From NCBI GenBank assembly GCA_013397935.1, contig VZRN01011464.1, positions 4,439,587 through 4,503,586 of the forward strand: DNA of 64,000 bases, given 5' to 3'. Positions within the stretch are counted from its first letter, which is position 1, and every line of letters starts with the position of its first letter. A model generated the notes under the pieces. It made no database searches, was not told the origin of the DNA, and saw only the letters and a program-made list of their open reading frames with translations. Below are positions 37,316 through 49,400 of this stretch, in pieces. The DNA comes from Dasyornis broadbenti (Eukaryota > Chordata > Aves > Passeriformes > Dasyornithidae). Both the position numbers and the translations under genes were made by a program.

Positions 37316-37566
37316 ACATAACACCAAAGGTGAAATTAAAAAAAACCAAATATGATATGTTAACAAAACCCTAATTAAATGCCAGACATGGGAGGCTTCT
37401 TCCCAAGAAGAGACTGCCATGCTGGGAGAGACCAAACGGCCACACAGCTCCACCCTGTCCCTTGGCCATGACCAGAGGCAGAGATGACAGCACCTACAGC
37501 AGACAGGACCTTCCCCAGGTGTCGCCTCAGCTTTCAGAGGCAAATGATGTATTCAGAAACAAGCTG
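37316..37566 (-). repeat. Unclassified dispersed repeat, copy B
   Basis: Read on the minus strand it begins AGCTTGTTTCTGAATACATC, has about 110 GC-richer bases, then the GGTCTCTCCCAGCATGGC block and the AT-rich end found in copy A. The shared blocks therefore occur in the opposite order from copy A. This suggests that copy A is the end of one unit joined to the start of another. Confidence 0.8.
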
Positions 37567-40500
37567 GAGAAATCATCTAGAGAGGGGAGTAATGCAGTTA
37601 AGATCATCCATTCTTTATCTCCAAAAAAAATCAAATAGACAATTGAGTACTTCATGCCTGCAAACTGCAGCAATGTATTTTGGCGATATTAAAAACCTCT
37701 TTGACCTCTTAAGGTTATTTCACTATGATGAATTGCTTACGTTGATTTGAAAAACTAAATAATTTAGAAATTTCTTTCAGCTGCAAGTTTTATTATCAGT
37801 TAAACATAAAAAGAGTGCTTTTGTAGCTGAAGAGGCAGAAGAACAGCTCAAATATCAAAGCTACATAGAAATACAAATCCAGATTCCTTGCCCAGAAGTT
37901 GCAAATATCTTCCAGGAGGGACTCACACTGTGGATGGGTTTTCATTGCCATGCTCCAGAAGTGTCCTAGGTGGGGTAGACAGACATCCTAATTTCCAAAG
38001 CTCTGTTTTCTTTAGAATTTGCAGATTGGTCACAGAAAATTATATCCCTAGGCACCATTTTACCCAGGAAAAGCATGGGAGAAATTGCTGCACAAACAAC
38101 TGAGATCACACAGTTATCACTGATTGATGAACTGGTTTTTATCTCTACACTGTAAGGAGTTCAAAGAAACTCTGGGCTGAATGGGACTTATTCAGAATGC
38201 TGTTTTCTGCAGTCAGCAGAGGCTTATCTTGGATTTATGTTTTTTAGTTAAGACTGCATGTTTTGAGAAATGAAAGAAACTTCTTTCATTAGACTCTGTT
38301 TTATCATATTTTGAAAATCCAGCAGGCACTAGAATATACAGTGTAAGGGCAAATTAAATCAACAACTCCTCTTTTGCGAAACAGGAGGAAGATCATAACA
38401 AGCATGCACAGTCATCTGCCTTCTATTTTTTGAAAATTGTTTATTGATTATACCTGTATTTTCAGTTTGTTTACACTTTATAACTGTGCTAATTGACAGT
38501 ACCTGTTACAGTAAAATTCCTGGAAATACTGCCGATTTTCCAATTCCACTGGAAGCTGAAAGTTAACAAGGTTTGTTTACAACACATGGTTTCTTTCTAC
38601 AATAATTAGGACCTAAAGAGATTTACAGGGGATCACAAGTACTTCTCCTAGATGAAGCTGCATCCCAAACACATAAAGTAAAAGCATCAGGAAGATACAA
38701 AGTAGGCAGGGACAAGTTTAATCCATAAAACTCTGGGACACACTCATCCAGAAATCTCATTCTGGCCATTTCCAGAAGGCTGCAAGTGCTTTTCCATGGG
38801 CTGCAGATTGTGGATTTAACTTGATATCCTAAAAATATTTCCCTAAATGTAATGCAATGTGTAGATTAATTACTTAAATTTAAGTATTTTAGCTGTAATT
38901 TCTCATGTGTGGAGAAGGGATGAGAGCCACATTCCCCTTTAATGTTAGAACAGGATCTGGAGGAAGGCACAATAATATATTTTAGAGGCAGTGGAAGTTA
39001 ATCCTTTCGTTAGAAATAAGTCAGGGGCCTGGACAGGTGTATTTTCTTTTCTTAATCTCTTAGCACTCTAAGATCCACTGTGTGCTGCACTAGGCAAAAT
39101 GACTTGCTCCTGGATATACCACTCAAGCACAGCTCTTTATTTATCCACTTTATCTCCTTTTACTGATACAATTTTGAAGCATGGCTGACCTTTTCTGTGC
39201 CCCTGCTTTGCCCTGTAAAATCTCTTCATTCAATCCTTGTCATTCGTTTTCCACTCCTGATCTCCCCACATCAGAACCATAGTTCAGTGCAAGATAATCC
39301 CCTGTGCTGGATTAGAGAACATCCCAAGAAATGCTTTGACAAAGGGGAAACAAAATTTCTACCATTATAGACACAGGAAAATAAATGTGCCACAAGAATC
39401 AGATGTTTAAGCAAGTACCAGTAAGGAAAAATTACATTCAGATCTAAAGGTTGGCTCCAAACTACTTAACATAAATTTATTAAAATGACAGCTAATACAA
39501 TGCTGGCCATCACAAAATGAGAAAGAATAGTCTGTTCCCTAATTATGGCTGTAGTCTGCCCTCACTCTGTGTCTATGTTAATAGTGAAAAAAAAAATGCA
39601 TTTAGTATTTTGAAAATTTCTGCAAGGCAAAGGCAGGCCTGTAAATCAACTGTAACAACAAACCCCTTGCAAACCATGTCGAGGGAAAAGCTGACCAAGA
39701 CCCTAAACCTCTTGGAAAAAGAGTGACATTTCTGGTTCTGGGAACTCCTGAGCCTTTCATGGCTCATTCTCAGGTCGGAAGGAGCATGAAGCACTCCTAA
39801 GAGGCTGTGTGGGAACAGTGCAGCTCACACCCCATCAGAGGTTGGAAAAGGGATTTGAGACTCAGGTGGAGCACTGCTACTCTGACTTCACAGGATTGTC
39901 CTACAGCTTCCCAGACAGAGCAAACTCTCCTGGCAAACCGAGGGTGAGCTTTTGGGCATCGCCTTCAGCTTCAGGCCAACTGCAAAGCAGCAAACCAATG
40001 AACCTGCAGCTCTGTAGCCAGTAGCAACTTTGCTGGAATGATTGCTTCAGTTTTAACAGTGCTTGAAGCACAGGCACCTAGTGACAAAAAGTGTTTGCTC
40101 CTGGTACTCAGCAAGAGATATTGTAATGTGGTGGACAGTAAAACATAGTTTGTAAGTGTGATTTCAAGAACAAGGAAAATACTTCCAGGGGATAATTAAT
40201 TGCCTTCTTGAGTCAAACTGGTGATGATGCTTATACTTCCAAAACCTCAAGACTTTTGCTTTTGCAAGAAAGTAGAGGAGGGAACAGAGTTATTGAAATA
40301 AACACTCTTAAATCAAAGGAACCCTTCTTCACTTTGCCCTGAGGATGCTTCCAGTGAGACAACTTCCTGGGTGAAGCTCTTCCTAACAGTGTCTGGCACT
40401 ACATGATATTCCCCTTTTTGACCTATTTTGCCCATTTTGATTTTCTTAGAATTGCTTTGCGATTACAGCATTAACACTTAACTGTGCATGCATTATCAGC

Positions 40501-40794
40501 ATAGCATCATTCAGTTCCACATGGGGATACAGGAGCTAGCAACAAGTGCACTGGCTCTGAAACAAGGGATGTTGGATAGCATATTTCACCAAATGAACAT
40601 ACTACTGCTATGAGAAGGGAGGAACTATCAAGGTGCTTAACATGGTGCCAGGCAGGTCCCCATTTCGATAGTGATGTATCATATATTTTGGACATTGCAC
40701 TTCCTGTATCCATTCGATATTTTCCTACTATTGGTATGCTTTCTACCCCTGATTGTGCATTTTAAGGAAAGGATTTGGTGTTATTTCAAGCTAG

Positions 40795-40980
40795 AAGGTA
40801 CCTCAGGACATCTCAATGGCTGCTGCTGAAGTTTCCCTGTTCTGTTTTCTACCAAAGGGCCCAAAACTTAGATGCTGTATTCTGAATGGGTCCCAGTGAG
40901 TGCTGAGTAAAAGAGGATAATAATCTCCCTCAATCTACTGGCTGTGCTCCTGTTAATAAAGCTCAAATTACTTCACCCAA
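40795..40980 (-). mobile_element. Degraded CR1 3'-end scrap
   Basis: The plus strand reads GAATGGGTCCCAGTGAGTGC and then CTCCCTCAATCTACTGGCTG and GCTCCTGTTAATAAAGC. This resembles the antisense of the CR1 C-terminal coding and 3' region. It is diverged, and both edges are approximate. Confidence 0.6.
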
Positions 40981-42950
40981 ATAAATATTAAGTGAAGAAA
41001 ATAACCTCTCTTACTCTACAAAGAGTCAATAATTTTTAGATTGTTTTTATTACTGATGACAGATCATGTAATTTTCAGCATATTTTTTCTACTACAGTTT
41101 TGTAACAGAATTCATAGAGAAAGGATATTTTCTTCTCTTTTCTGTCACTGTCTACAGAACATGTAATTTTTTTTGTTAACTGCTGTTCTTGTAAATTTAG
41201 GATTTGGTGCTTTTTGGGATCACTGAAATCCAATGCAGTTATTATTTGAATAAATTCTCTTGTCATTTCCACAGCAGACTGTCCTTTCCCTTTACGGTTG
41301 GAGATGTTCAACTGAGCATCAAAAATGACTACTTATGTAGTTGCTTGTGGAGAAAGAAAAGTATTGAAAGAACATGTTGGAGGGTAGGAGGCAAAGTGGA
41401 TCTTGAACCTGGCTCTGTAGGCTTCAAGAGAATATTCCAGTCACAGAATTTTTGGTTGCTCAAGCATTTTCTCTTTCTCTTCCTCTCCCCTTTCCCTCTC
41501 CATCTGCCCCAAACACAAACTCTCTATATAAAATAGTTTTCTTAAAAAAATCATGACTGATTTAACTGATTAGCATGTATCTTAATGGATTATTATTTTT
41601 TTTTCTCTGATCTTCTGCAAAGAACTTCCAGTTGCCTATTATATTCAGGAATGTGAAAACTCAGAGTCCCAAGAGGTTAACTAGCTATGGTTTTGTTACA
41701 ATATTAATTCTGGCAATCATGGAGTTTTAAAATTCAGTTGAGGTAACATGAAAAGCAGCTCTTTTAATAACTGCATGATCATGAAATACTGCAAAAAAGT
41801 TTTCTGAGATAATTTGCTATTGTGAGGTAAGGTTTTCCCAGTATTCTCTTAGCTGCTTTTCAGGTATGAATTTAGAAGAGTGACGTTTGGCCCTAAAGGT
41901 TGAAATTGTGATTTTATTTTGTCAGGAAGCAGTTTTGGGTAAAAGAACAATTCCTTCAAAGCATATTTTCATGTCGGGAAAGGATTGGATTAGGCTGAAA
42001 CTTGCAATATGATAAATGTTCTCACTTCTCTTGGTTTTCCAGCTGTGGTTATCATTAGTTGGTGGGGCATGTGGATGTCTCTCAATATAAAGTCTTTTTT
42101 GCTTCCTTCTTCCAGAGGGCTCAGCTCTCATTTGGTTAAATGTCATTGGAAAGACCCAAGGGTATCCCAGTGCCTCCAGCTGCCACTATCACGGTTTGAG
42201 TCTTCTGTAGGTCCTATGTCGCATCTGCCTGACCTCTCGCTTGATGTACCCAGGACAGCTCAAGTAGCACCAGATGTCGATACTAAAGCAATAAAATTGA
42301 CCCACAGAACAAATTATTTTTCTGAATGGAAAGTAAACTATAATTATTAAGGGCGGATTTTGCCATCTGAGTGCTACTGAGGACAGGGAGATACATCTAT
42401 CTCCCTGAATTCAGCTGTATTTTTTATGCTGTCTATACTCCAGCCAGTTAAATCAGCCTCTCTGCACCTGCATCTAACAAGTTTTCCCAATTTTCCACTT
42501 GCTTCTGCAGTCCCATAACTGGACAGCGGTTGTCATAGAGTTTGCTGTGATCTAAGCTTTTTTCAACTTGCTGAACTGCATCTTGATTTATTTAAAAAAA
42601 AAATCTAATTGAATTGCATGTGGGAGAATAATTTATTCACATAACCCTGCTGGTTACTTACAGAATCTCCTTGGCACATACTAACAGACAAAATCTACTT
42701 TGAGAGTGAATCCTCTATTACTCCAGTATTCAAAGAAGTGTGTGAAGCACAGAGCCCGAGAGGCCAGAATAACCTTTGGTTTTGTCCAAGACAACAGACG
42801 AACAGTGCCCCTGAATCAACATTGAGAATATCTTCAGTTTTAATGTCTGGAGTGATAAATTATTAGCAGATAGGTTTAAATTAATTATTGGGTTTTTTTT
42901 TATTCAGGGCAAACTTGGAGAAATATGAACTGAAAAAGTGATATACTTAC

Positions 42951-43199
42951 TTATTGTGGAGCCAGATTCAGGCCTGTTCAGGGAGCTGATGATAACAAAG
43001 CCAAAGCCTTCATTCTCCTTGCGATGGATCACCACGTCACTGGTTTGTAGGCTGTGAGACGCGAAGCCCTCGGGGGGTGTAGCATTGCTGCTGGAGACAG
43101 CGTGATTACTGTTGGCGTAAGTCGTGTAGTCACTTCTTGGAGAACTGTGGTGCGTAGACACCGAGCCTGGGCTTCTGCCATTCTCTGGGCAGGGTTCTG
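42951..43199 (-). CDS. MAGI2: MAGI2 exon, linker and first part of PDZ5
   Basis: A 249-nt exon if the TAG acceptor is used, or 246 nt with the CAG three bases on. It encodes 82 full codons, EPCPENGRSPGS to GSTI. Residues 1-52 are a Ser/Pro/Asn-rich linker, probably disordered and rich in possible phosphorylation sites. PDZ5 begins at about residue 54 (DVVIHRKENEGFGF), with its GFGF loop at residues 64-67. The donor is GTAAGT in phase 1. Linker residues differ from the mammalian sequence I recall, mainly in the Ser/Asn/Thr stretch, while the PDZ part looks unchanged, as expected for a disordered segment beside a folded domain. Confidence 0.96.
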
Positions 43200-43202
43200 C
43201 TA
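43196..43202 (-). promoter_or_regulatory. MAGI2: Tandem TAGCAG splice acceptor
   Basis: The acceptor of the PDZ5 linker exon reads GTTGTAGCAG on the minus strand, two AGs three bases apart. Using the first gives VLPT-A-EPCP; using the second gives VLPT-E-PCP. Both stay in frame because the upstream exon ends in phase 1. Confidence 0.75.
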
Positions 43203-46200
43203 CAACATAGATCACACCAGTGTCACAGTCTGACTTGCTCAGTTGCTCTGGGGCTTACAGTACATTTGCTAATGCAACATGAATACAGTTGACTGTCTAC
43301 AGACCAGACTACCCTGAGTATTAAACTAGGAGCTGTAAAAGATGCAGAGAGACAGGAATCTACAGAATTATACAGAATGTTCAAGGGCAATCAGATAAAG
43401 CAAGCATGAACACTGACTGCTAAGCTAGCTACAAGAGAGGAAAGGAAAGTAAGAAATAGTGTCTATCTGGACTGCAAAAACATTAGCAAGCGTTATTCCC
43501 TTGTCTGCTGGTTGATCTGTCATCAAGAGGAAAATGTGACCGTCTAATCCAATAAAAAATTATTTGTGCTTGGATTACAAGAATTTAAGCAGGGAGCTAA
43601 CAGAGTAATTAGGATTAGCTGCATAATGTTCTTCTTACAAGTTGATTAACATATTTAAAAGAGGTTCATTGAACAGAGCTAATATACAATGAAAAACGAT
43701 CACAAGCAGTTTTTCTTTGGGTGTCATGGCAGAAGCAGAGGTCATTTAAAGGCTTTGGAGATACTCTTGTTTGGCAAATTCAAAAGGGCAGAAGTGAAAA
43801 TGGAGTCCATGCACACTTTAGTATTGCTTTACAGTAACAAGAACAAGAAACAAGTTAAAACTTGTGGGATTGCACATTTTTTAGTGTGAGCATTTTGGCA
43901 ATTGAAGACAGTAAAGTTACACCTCCAGATGGGAAAAAAAGATTTATATTCCTCACTGATCTAAGTTGTTTACACAAATCAGCATTTATTGACAGTTTTA
44001 ATACAGAACTTTCAGATAAATGTAAGTAATTTGTTTTCTGTTTGGTGCAACAAGAGTGGCAGAGTCATTTTACTGAACATGTAAGGAGCTCCCACATATA
44101 CACATTCATCCTAGGTAGAGCATTTGCAAATTAGATCTTCAGTGTGTATATATTAATAAAATAAACAGCATCCAAGGACAAGCTGTTGTTTTTTCAGTCA
44201 GGTGTGTCCTTTAGCAGTCCTTCTGCAACTATGAAATAAAGTAATTAGAGAGTATAAACAGGAAGAAAAACAAACAATTATTATATCCCTGCTTTAGAAC
44301 TGAAAATCTCTAAGAGTTATTGAACCAAATCTGCAACTAAATGTCATAGTCAGTGACAAGAGAGTTCTCATTTTCTGGCTGTCATGTTTCAGAAAGCTGA
44401 ATATTGTTAATGTCAGTATGGCTGCAACAGAAAGGAAACTATCTTACCCTGTAGAATGACCAAGATCTGGCTTGGCCATAAAAGAATGCAACTGAATGCC
44501 ACTGAATATAGGAAAAGAAAGATAAAGGAAGAAAATCTTAAATGGCTATTCAGCTGTCAACTGTGCAATAGATATTAATCAGAAAATTTACATTTTTCTT
44601 CTGCCTGTGAAAAAAATGTCATTTTAATCCATGTTATTCCAAGTATCACATTTTCCTAATAAAATTGTTTTCCAGAGCTTGTGAATTGTGATTTTCTGTT
44701 CCAGATCTGGGTAAGTATAAGTACAAAATGGTTATTCCAGGTGAGAGCTAAGATGCATATATCAGCTATAGACAGGTAATGAAAACCTCAGATCCCTCTG
44801 TTGTATACATTCACGCTAGTGAGAAATGCCCATGAAATTAATTGGCCTGATGTATTACTATAGCATTTTTCAGTCATGCCCAACATCAGTCATTTTAAGT
44901 TTCTCCACAAAGCTTATGTTGTAACACACCACATTAAAGTCCTGTTCAGCTCCTGAAATGCTTAAACATTAATGAGCTACACGCTACATTCCCTGGTGTG
45001 GCACTCCCAAGGTCTGAGAATAACTTCAGGTGTTTTACCAGCTTGCCTCATTGTCTGCACCAGGAGCACAGCCTTGCTAGTAGACCCTTTAATATTCAAG
45101 CAGCAGTGAAGGCTGGCATCCACTCTGTGCTAATTTTGCCTGTGGTGTGTACAGTGGCTCACCCGGCAGAGGTGCTGGCGGCGAGGACTCAGCATTACCT
45201 TGATTATTGGCCATTTTCCTCGCGCTGGGGGAGCTGCGAGGGGGCGTCGCACCAGGCGCAGGGGGACCTTTCTGGCTGGAGGACTCTGGAGTCAGTAACA
45301 GAAGAAAGTCAGTCCTGCGGGAGCACGGCTGGTAGGAAGCTGCGGTGCCGCAGTGGGAGGGGGACTGTGAAGACGAAGGTGAGTGGGAGGGCGGCTTTTT
45401 GGCACAGGAACGAAGGGGAACGGTGCAGGCAGCGACAGTGGATCTAGGGCACGGGCAGGCAGAAGACAGGACAGGCTGCGAATGTGGTTTTACTCATTTC
45501 TGGTACCTCAGTGAAGCATACTCACCAAAAATGTTTTAAAAGTTCTTAAATAAACTTCTTTCCTCAAGTAAGCAAAGGTTGTAATGGAAGGGCATCAAGT
45601 TCTCCCATTAAAGCTTTAATAGATGTTGCTTCACATTTTTCAAGGTTCCGATGTTTTTCAGCAATTGAGACTGAGCTAGTGTAAGTGTCTAATTTACTAC
45701 AATTACTTTATATTGGTTTAGGTTCATTTTCTGAATGTGTCTGCTTGACAGAAGAATCCAGCCCTGTTCCTAGGAGCCACTTGTGCCCTACAGAAGATTT
45801 TCAGCCAGCTTGCATTGCAGTTGGGTGGGAAACTCCAGATGACATCAGTGAGACCAGAAATGGGCTTTTAACACATACAGGAGTGAAATGAGTTCCTGCC
45901 CTGAACAGTTAACAGTCTTTGAGCCTTTCTTTTATTGACACAGCCAGCTCAAATGGCTTTAACTTAGGTGAATGTTTAATCCCAAAAGCGGACAAGAGGA
46001 GACAGCACAGACCAAGACAGCATGGAACAAATCCAGAGCACTTATGATCACCACACCAGGGCTGCCAATATGTTTCCACTTCTGAAGGAAACACCACTCA
46101 GTTATAGCATTTTTGTCAGAGAAACAAGGGACACATATTTACAGTTATCCTTTCTTCAAAATGACACAAACATTCACTTTGATTTCCTCTATTTTTTAAA

Positions 46201-46268
46201 AACAGCACATGTTTGTGCTGCCAGCATTGGGATCTATTTTCCTTTCACCTTTCCCCGCCTTCACTCAC
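43200..46268. other. MAGI2 intron between PDZ4 and PDZ5 exons, with a CpG-rich island
   Basis: A 3.1-kb intron that is AT-rich except for the CpG-rich block at 45160-45482. A 149-codon plus-strand frame (44998-45447) runs through the island but shows no domain. The rest has no recognisable element. Confidence 0.75.
45160..45482 (-). promoter_or_regulatory. Intronic CpG-rich island, candidate internal MAGI2 promoter and first exon
   Basis: By hand count about 20 CpG in about 320 bases at roughly 60 percent G+C, in otherwise AT-rich, CpG-poor intron. On the gene strand an ATG in a fair context (GGAAAATGG, ATG at 45214-45212) opens MANNQGNAESSPPAPLP and reaches the donor CCGG/GTGAGC (last exon base 45163). 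An earlier donor, CAAG/GTAATG, ends at 45199. Both are phase 1 and fit the next MAGI2 exon at 43199. The plus strand also has a perfect donor, AAG/GTGAGT (45376-45384), so an antisense transcript is possible. Promoter activity is inferred only. Confidence 0.45.
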
Positions 46269-46461
46269 CCGTGGGTAGCACCTTTCTCCTCACAGTAAGA
46301 TTCACTTGCCCATTTCGGGCAGCGTTATGCATAAGATCAATCACATATCGGTGGGTTTTGCCAGCCACTGGGATCCCATCTACGTACACCAGCTCATCAC
46401 CAGGATGGAGACGACCATCTCGGTCTGCTGAGCCCATGGCAATTACTGCTCCGATGAGAAT
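46269..46461 (-). CDS. MAGI2: MAGI2 exon, second part of PDZ4
   Basis: A 193-nt exon: 64 codons from ILIGAVIAMG to TVRRKVLPT plus one base. It completes PDZ4, with the GDEL/VDG strand-loop region at residues 21-29 and the alpha-B helix beginning GKTHRYVIDLM. The helix's first position is His37, the residue that selects class I ligands (S/T-x-hydrophobic C-termini). The acceptor is CTGCCTAG and the donor GTGAGT. The exon ends in phase 1, so the first residue after the junction depends on which downstream acceptor is used (see 43196-43202). The plus-strand reading frame over this exon is only a shadow. Confidence 0.97.
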
Positions 46462-49400
46462 CTAGGCAGCAAAGAAACAAAATCCTGTCATATATTACAC
46501 TGAACCTCCAATTTAGTGACATGAATATTACAGTGATTTTCCCTTTCTTCTGAAATTAAGCTAGTGATTTAGTACAGGTGAAGAGATCTGTGTGTGTCTT
46601 GTCGTCTTGTGGGTATAACTGAAGATGCTTCCTCGCCTTTGTTAAGAAGGTAGGATGTTTCCTACCCACATAGGAGTGATACACCAGAGAATCTTAATCT
46701 AAAGAGTTTCACTTGATATGTTCAAATCAAGATAATCTGTCTCTAAGGAGTGTTGAGTTTCTACAGACTATGTTAAGCAGAAGATCTAAACAGATTAATT
46801 CCATGTAAGGATCTTTTTGACTTAAAATTAGCAAGTCTGTGTATTTCTTGTTGAAAGTTCTTCACTGCTGTGTGATTTAAACACCTGGAGTAATTCACCT
46901 GAGGTCAGCAGTGGACGTGACCCCACTACACAGAGTCCTCTTTGGGACTCTTTAGGGGAAAAGAAGCACTATATTAAATGTTGTTAGTCATAATAAATAT
47001 TTGTTCAGGTAGTGCTTGATTAAAATGAAAAAAAAAGAGGAAAAAAATATCAGCTTGCTCTGGGCAGATGTTGTTTTCCCAAACTGACATTTAAATGTAG
47101 TTTGTATGGGACATATACACTAGCAAAAAATCTGTCCAAAACCTTTTAATGACTTTCTCCACTTTCTATGCAGATAATTTCACATAATTTATTAGAAGGA
47201 GACATATATATTTTCTCTGGGGAATAACTGGTAGAACAGTTGAGATTGATTCAAACAAAACCTGCTTTCTTTGAAAGAATATTAAAGCTTTCACAGAGTG
47301 TGTTCCAAATTTTCTGTTCTCTTTTTCAGTGTGAGAGTGAGCATAAAATGATGGCTATGACATGCCATGTGACAGTCTGCTTTAAATAATAAAAGATAAA
47401 AGCTATCAAGCACTGCTTTTCATGACGAATTGCAAAGGCTAGATGCAGTAGTCACACAAGTGGGCCTGTGGTTTTTTTGTGGTCTTAGCTGCAGAGTTAC
47501 AAGTATCTCAGCAGGGTGTTTAAATGAAACCCCGTGCAGAGCCTAGAGAATTTTCCCCAGTTTTTTGCCTCCCTTTGGCTTACTTTTGCTTTCAAAATTT
47601 AGCAAAAAGAGAACATGATGTGGCTTTTTCCTGCTTTCTGGTGTTCCTGGGATCCTGTTAAGCAGTGCCAGGCTGAGTGGCTAGAGAGGCTGTTTCAGCT
47701 TCTCCATTCTGTTCTTCAAACAGTGAAAAAATATACCTCAAAGCTTTGGAAAATACTTTGTGCAAAATTCAACTACGAAATATGCATTTATGGTCCTTTA
47801 CTGGACAGAAGAAAAGCTCTCCAAGGCTACGTTTAGCTAGATCTCCACAAAACCTTCTGCAGCTAGGGAGACTGTAAGGACTGGCTTCCTCCTTTGGTTT
47901 TATTGAGCATTTGCAGTTTTTTTCATAATTGTCTGACAAAATATTAAAAAATTTGTGCCTCTTTAACCTTTGAAAAACACAAATGCAGATCACAGCATGG
48001 TAGGTCATTAGTATACAGAGCAAACTGGAAAAACTCTTTCTAGTTCTGACTAATTAAGTAGTTATTACTGATATTTCACATGTCCAACATGGAATGTGAT
48101 TGTGCCACTCATCTCAGTGGTGGACTCCAAACATAAGCAGCAGAGTCATACTTTAAACATTTCAGGTAGGAGTGTTTGTCAAGATGATGGCCACCATATC
48201 TGTTATTTGGCATATTTAATAGCAAGAATAACTTAATATTCCTACTTTTTCATTTTCTGTGTCTGAATTTGTCTTATCCAGTATCTGCTCTCATTTCGCA
48301 GCTGAGTAGTTGCCATAATAGTTATCAATTCTACATGTAAAACACAAATTGGGAAAATGCATATCAGCATTATATTACCTCTGAAATGTAGTTTCATACT
48401 GGCATGAGATTGCTTTGAATGTGTGAGGAAAAGGATGATGACATGTAAGCAATAAAGAGTGTGTTGCAGAGAAAAAGAAAAGTTTCTCCTATTGTTTGAG
48501 ATTAAACATGAAAAATTCTGGGATTAGAAAGATTGTGGCAGAGCATAATCTGAAATTGAAACCTGTGTCTATTAATTTAGACAGATTAGTCTGTTTTGAT
48601 ACCGACTTTCTTTGTGATTCTAGGTAATTATTTGAATACGTATTTAAGTTTCTCTGAATTTAACACAGTAGCTTCACATGCACATAGGAAAATTTAAGTA
48701 TATACACATAAAAGGTGATTCACCTGATTTTAAGTGTCAGTGATGTCTAAATCCTATCAAATCATCTGAACTCTGTCTAATCACTGCTAAAATAGGACTT
48801 TCCAAGGCATGGTCTTAGCCTAACATTTTGCTCTATGGATATCCCTGTCTTAGAAATGTAGAAAGACACTTAGAATATATCTTGGCATTGATGATAAAAA
48901 GAATACAGACATATATCTTGTAGACATTTTTGAGAAAAATCCCAGTCCATCTGTGTTGAAAAGGTAAAACTCTTAGAGAAATTATGAACATGTTCCTGTG
49001 ATTCTGAGTCTGAGCTGCACAAATGTATCCAAAATACACTTCCCCTTTGGGACAGCAATTTGCAACTTCAGTAAAGTTCCAGTTTATGTGGTTTTGCAAC
49101 ATTTCAGTGATATTATAATGCACCGTAACAGAGGCAGATTATCTCTAAATCCTCAGGTTACTGGGAGATGTGATAAAAAGCTGCTGTAGTGTGTTATTAT
49201 AAGATTTGAGTGGTGATTGCAACTGGCACAACTCACAGTCTTGACATTTGAAATTTCTCAATAAATTTAAATATTTCTTTTCAAAAGCATTTTTGCACTT
49301 ACAAATAAGGAAACTGGAATAGTACAGCAGCATTTTCTCCTTCTAAGGTGCCAGGTAGCTGATACAACTAGAAGGAAACTAAGCTACAGTCCCTCTATAG

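Larger units (their letters stand above)
30430..42950. other. 12.5-kb MAGI2 intron splitting PDZ5
   Basis: Contains a G-rich tract (32478-32505), a CR1 copy (35200-36075), a CR1 scrap (40795-40980), and an inverted pair of an unclassified repeat (34075-34225, 37316-37566). A duplicated CATCCCAAATGCT motif occurs at 33217-33257. A 108-codon minus-strand frame at 32449-32775 is rich in Ser, Lys and Arg but lacks any known domain. No further MAGI2 exon is needed, since the flanking exons already join in frame. Confidence 0.75.

Noticed and set aside
34075..37566. The inverted repeat pair as two LTRs of one provirus
   Set aside because: LTRs of one provirus lie in the same orientation; these are opposite, and no retroviral gene was recognised between them (the intervening 3 kb holds a CR1 copy).
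44998..45447. 149-codon plus-strand frame as a gene
   Set aside because: It runs through a GC-rich island where stops are rare; no domain, no homologue recognised, and composition changes abruptly at the island edge.
46022..46465. 147-codon plus-strand frame
   Set aside because: Its second half is the antisense shadow of the PDZ4 exon on the minus strand.
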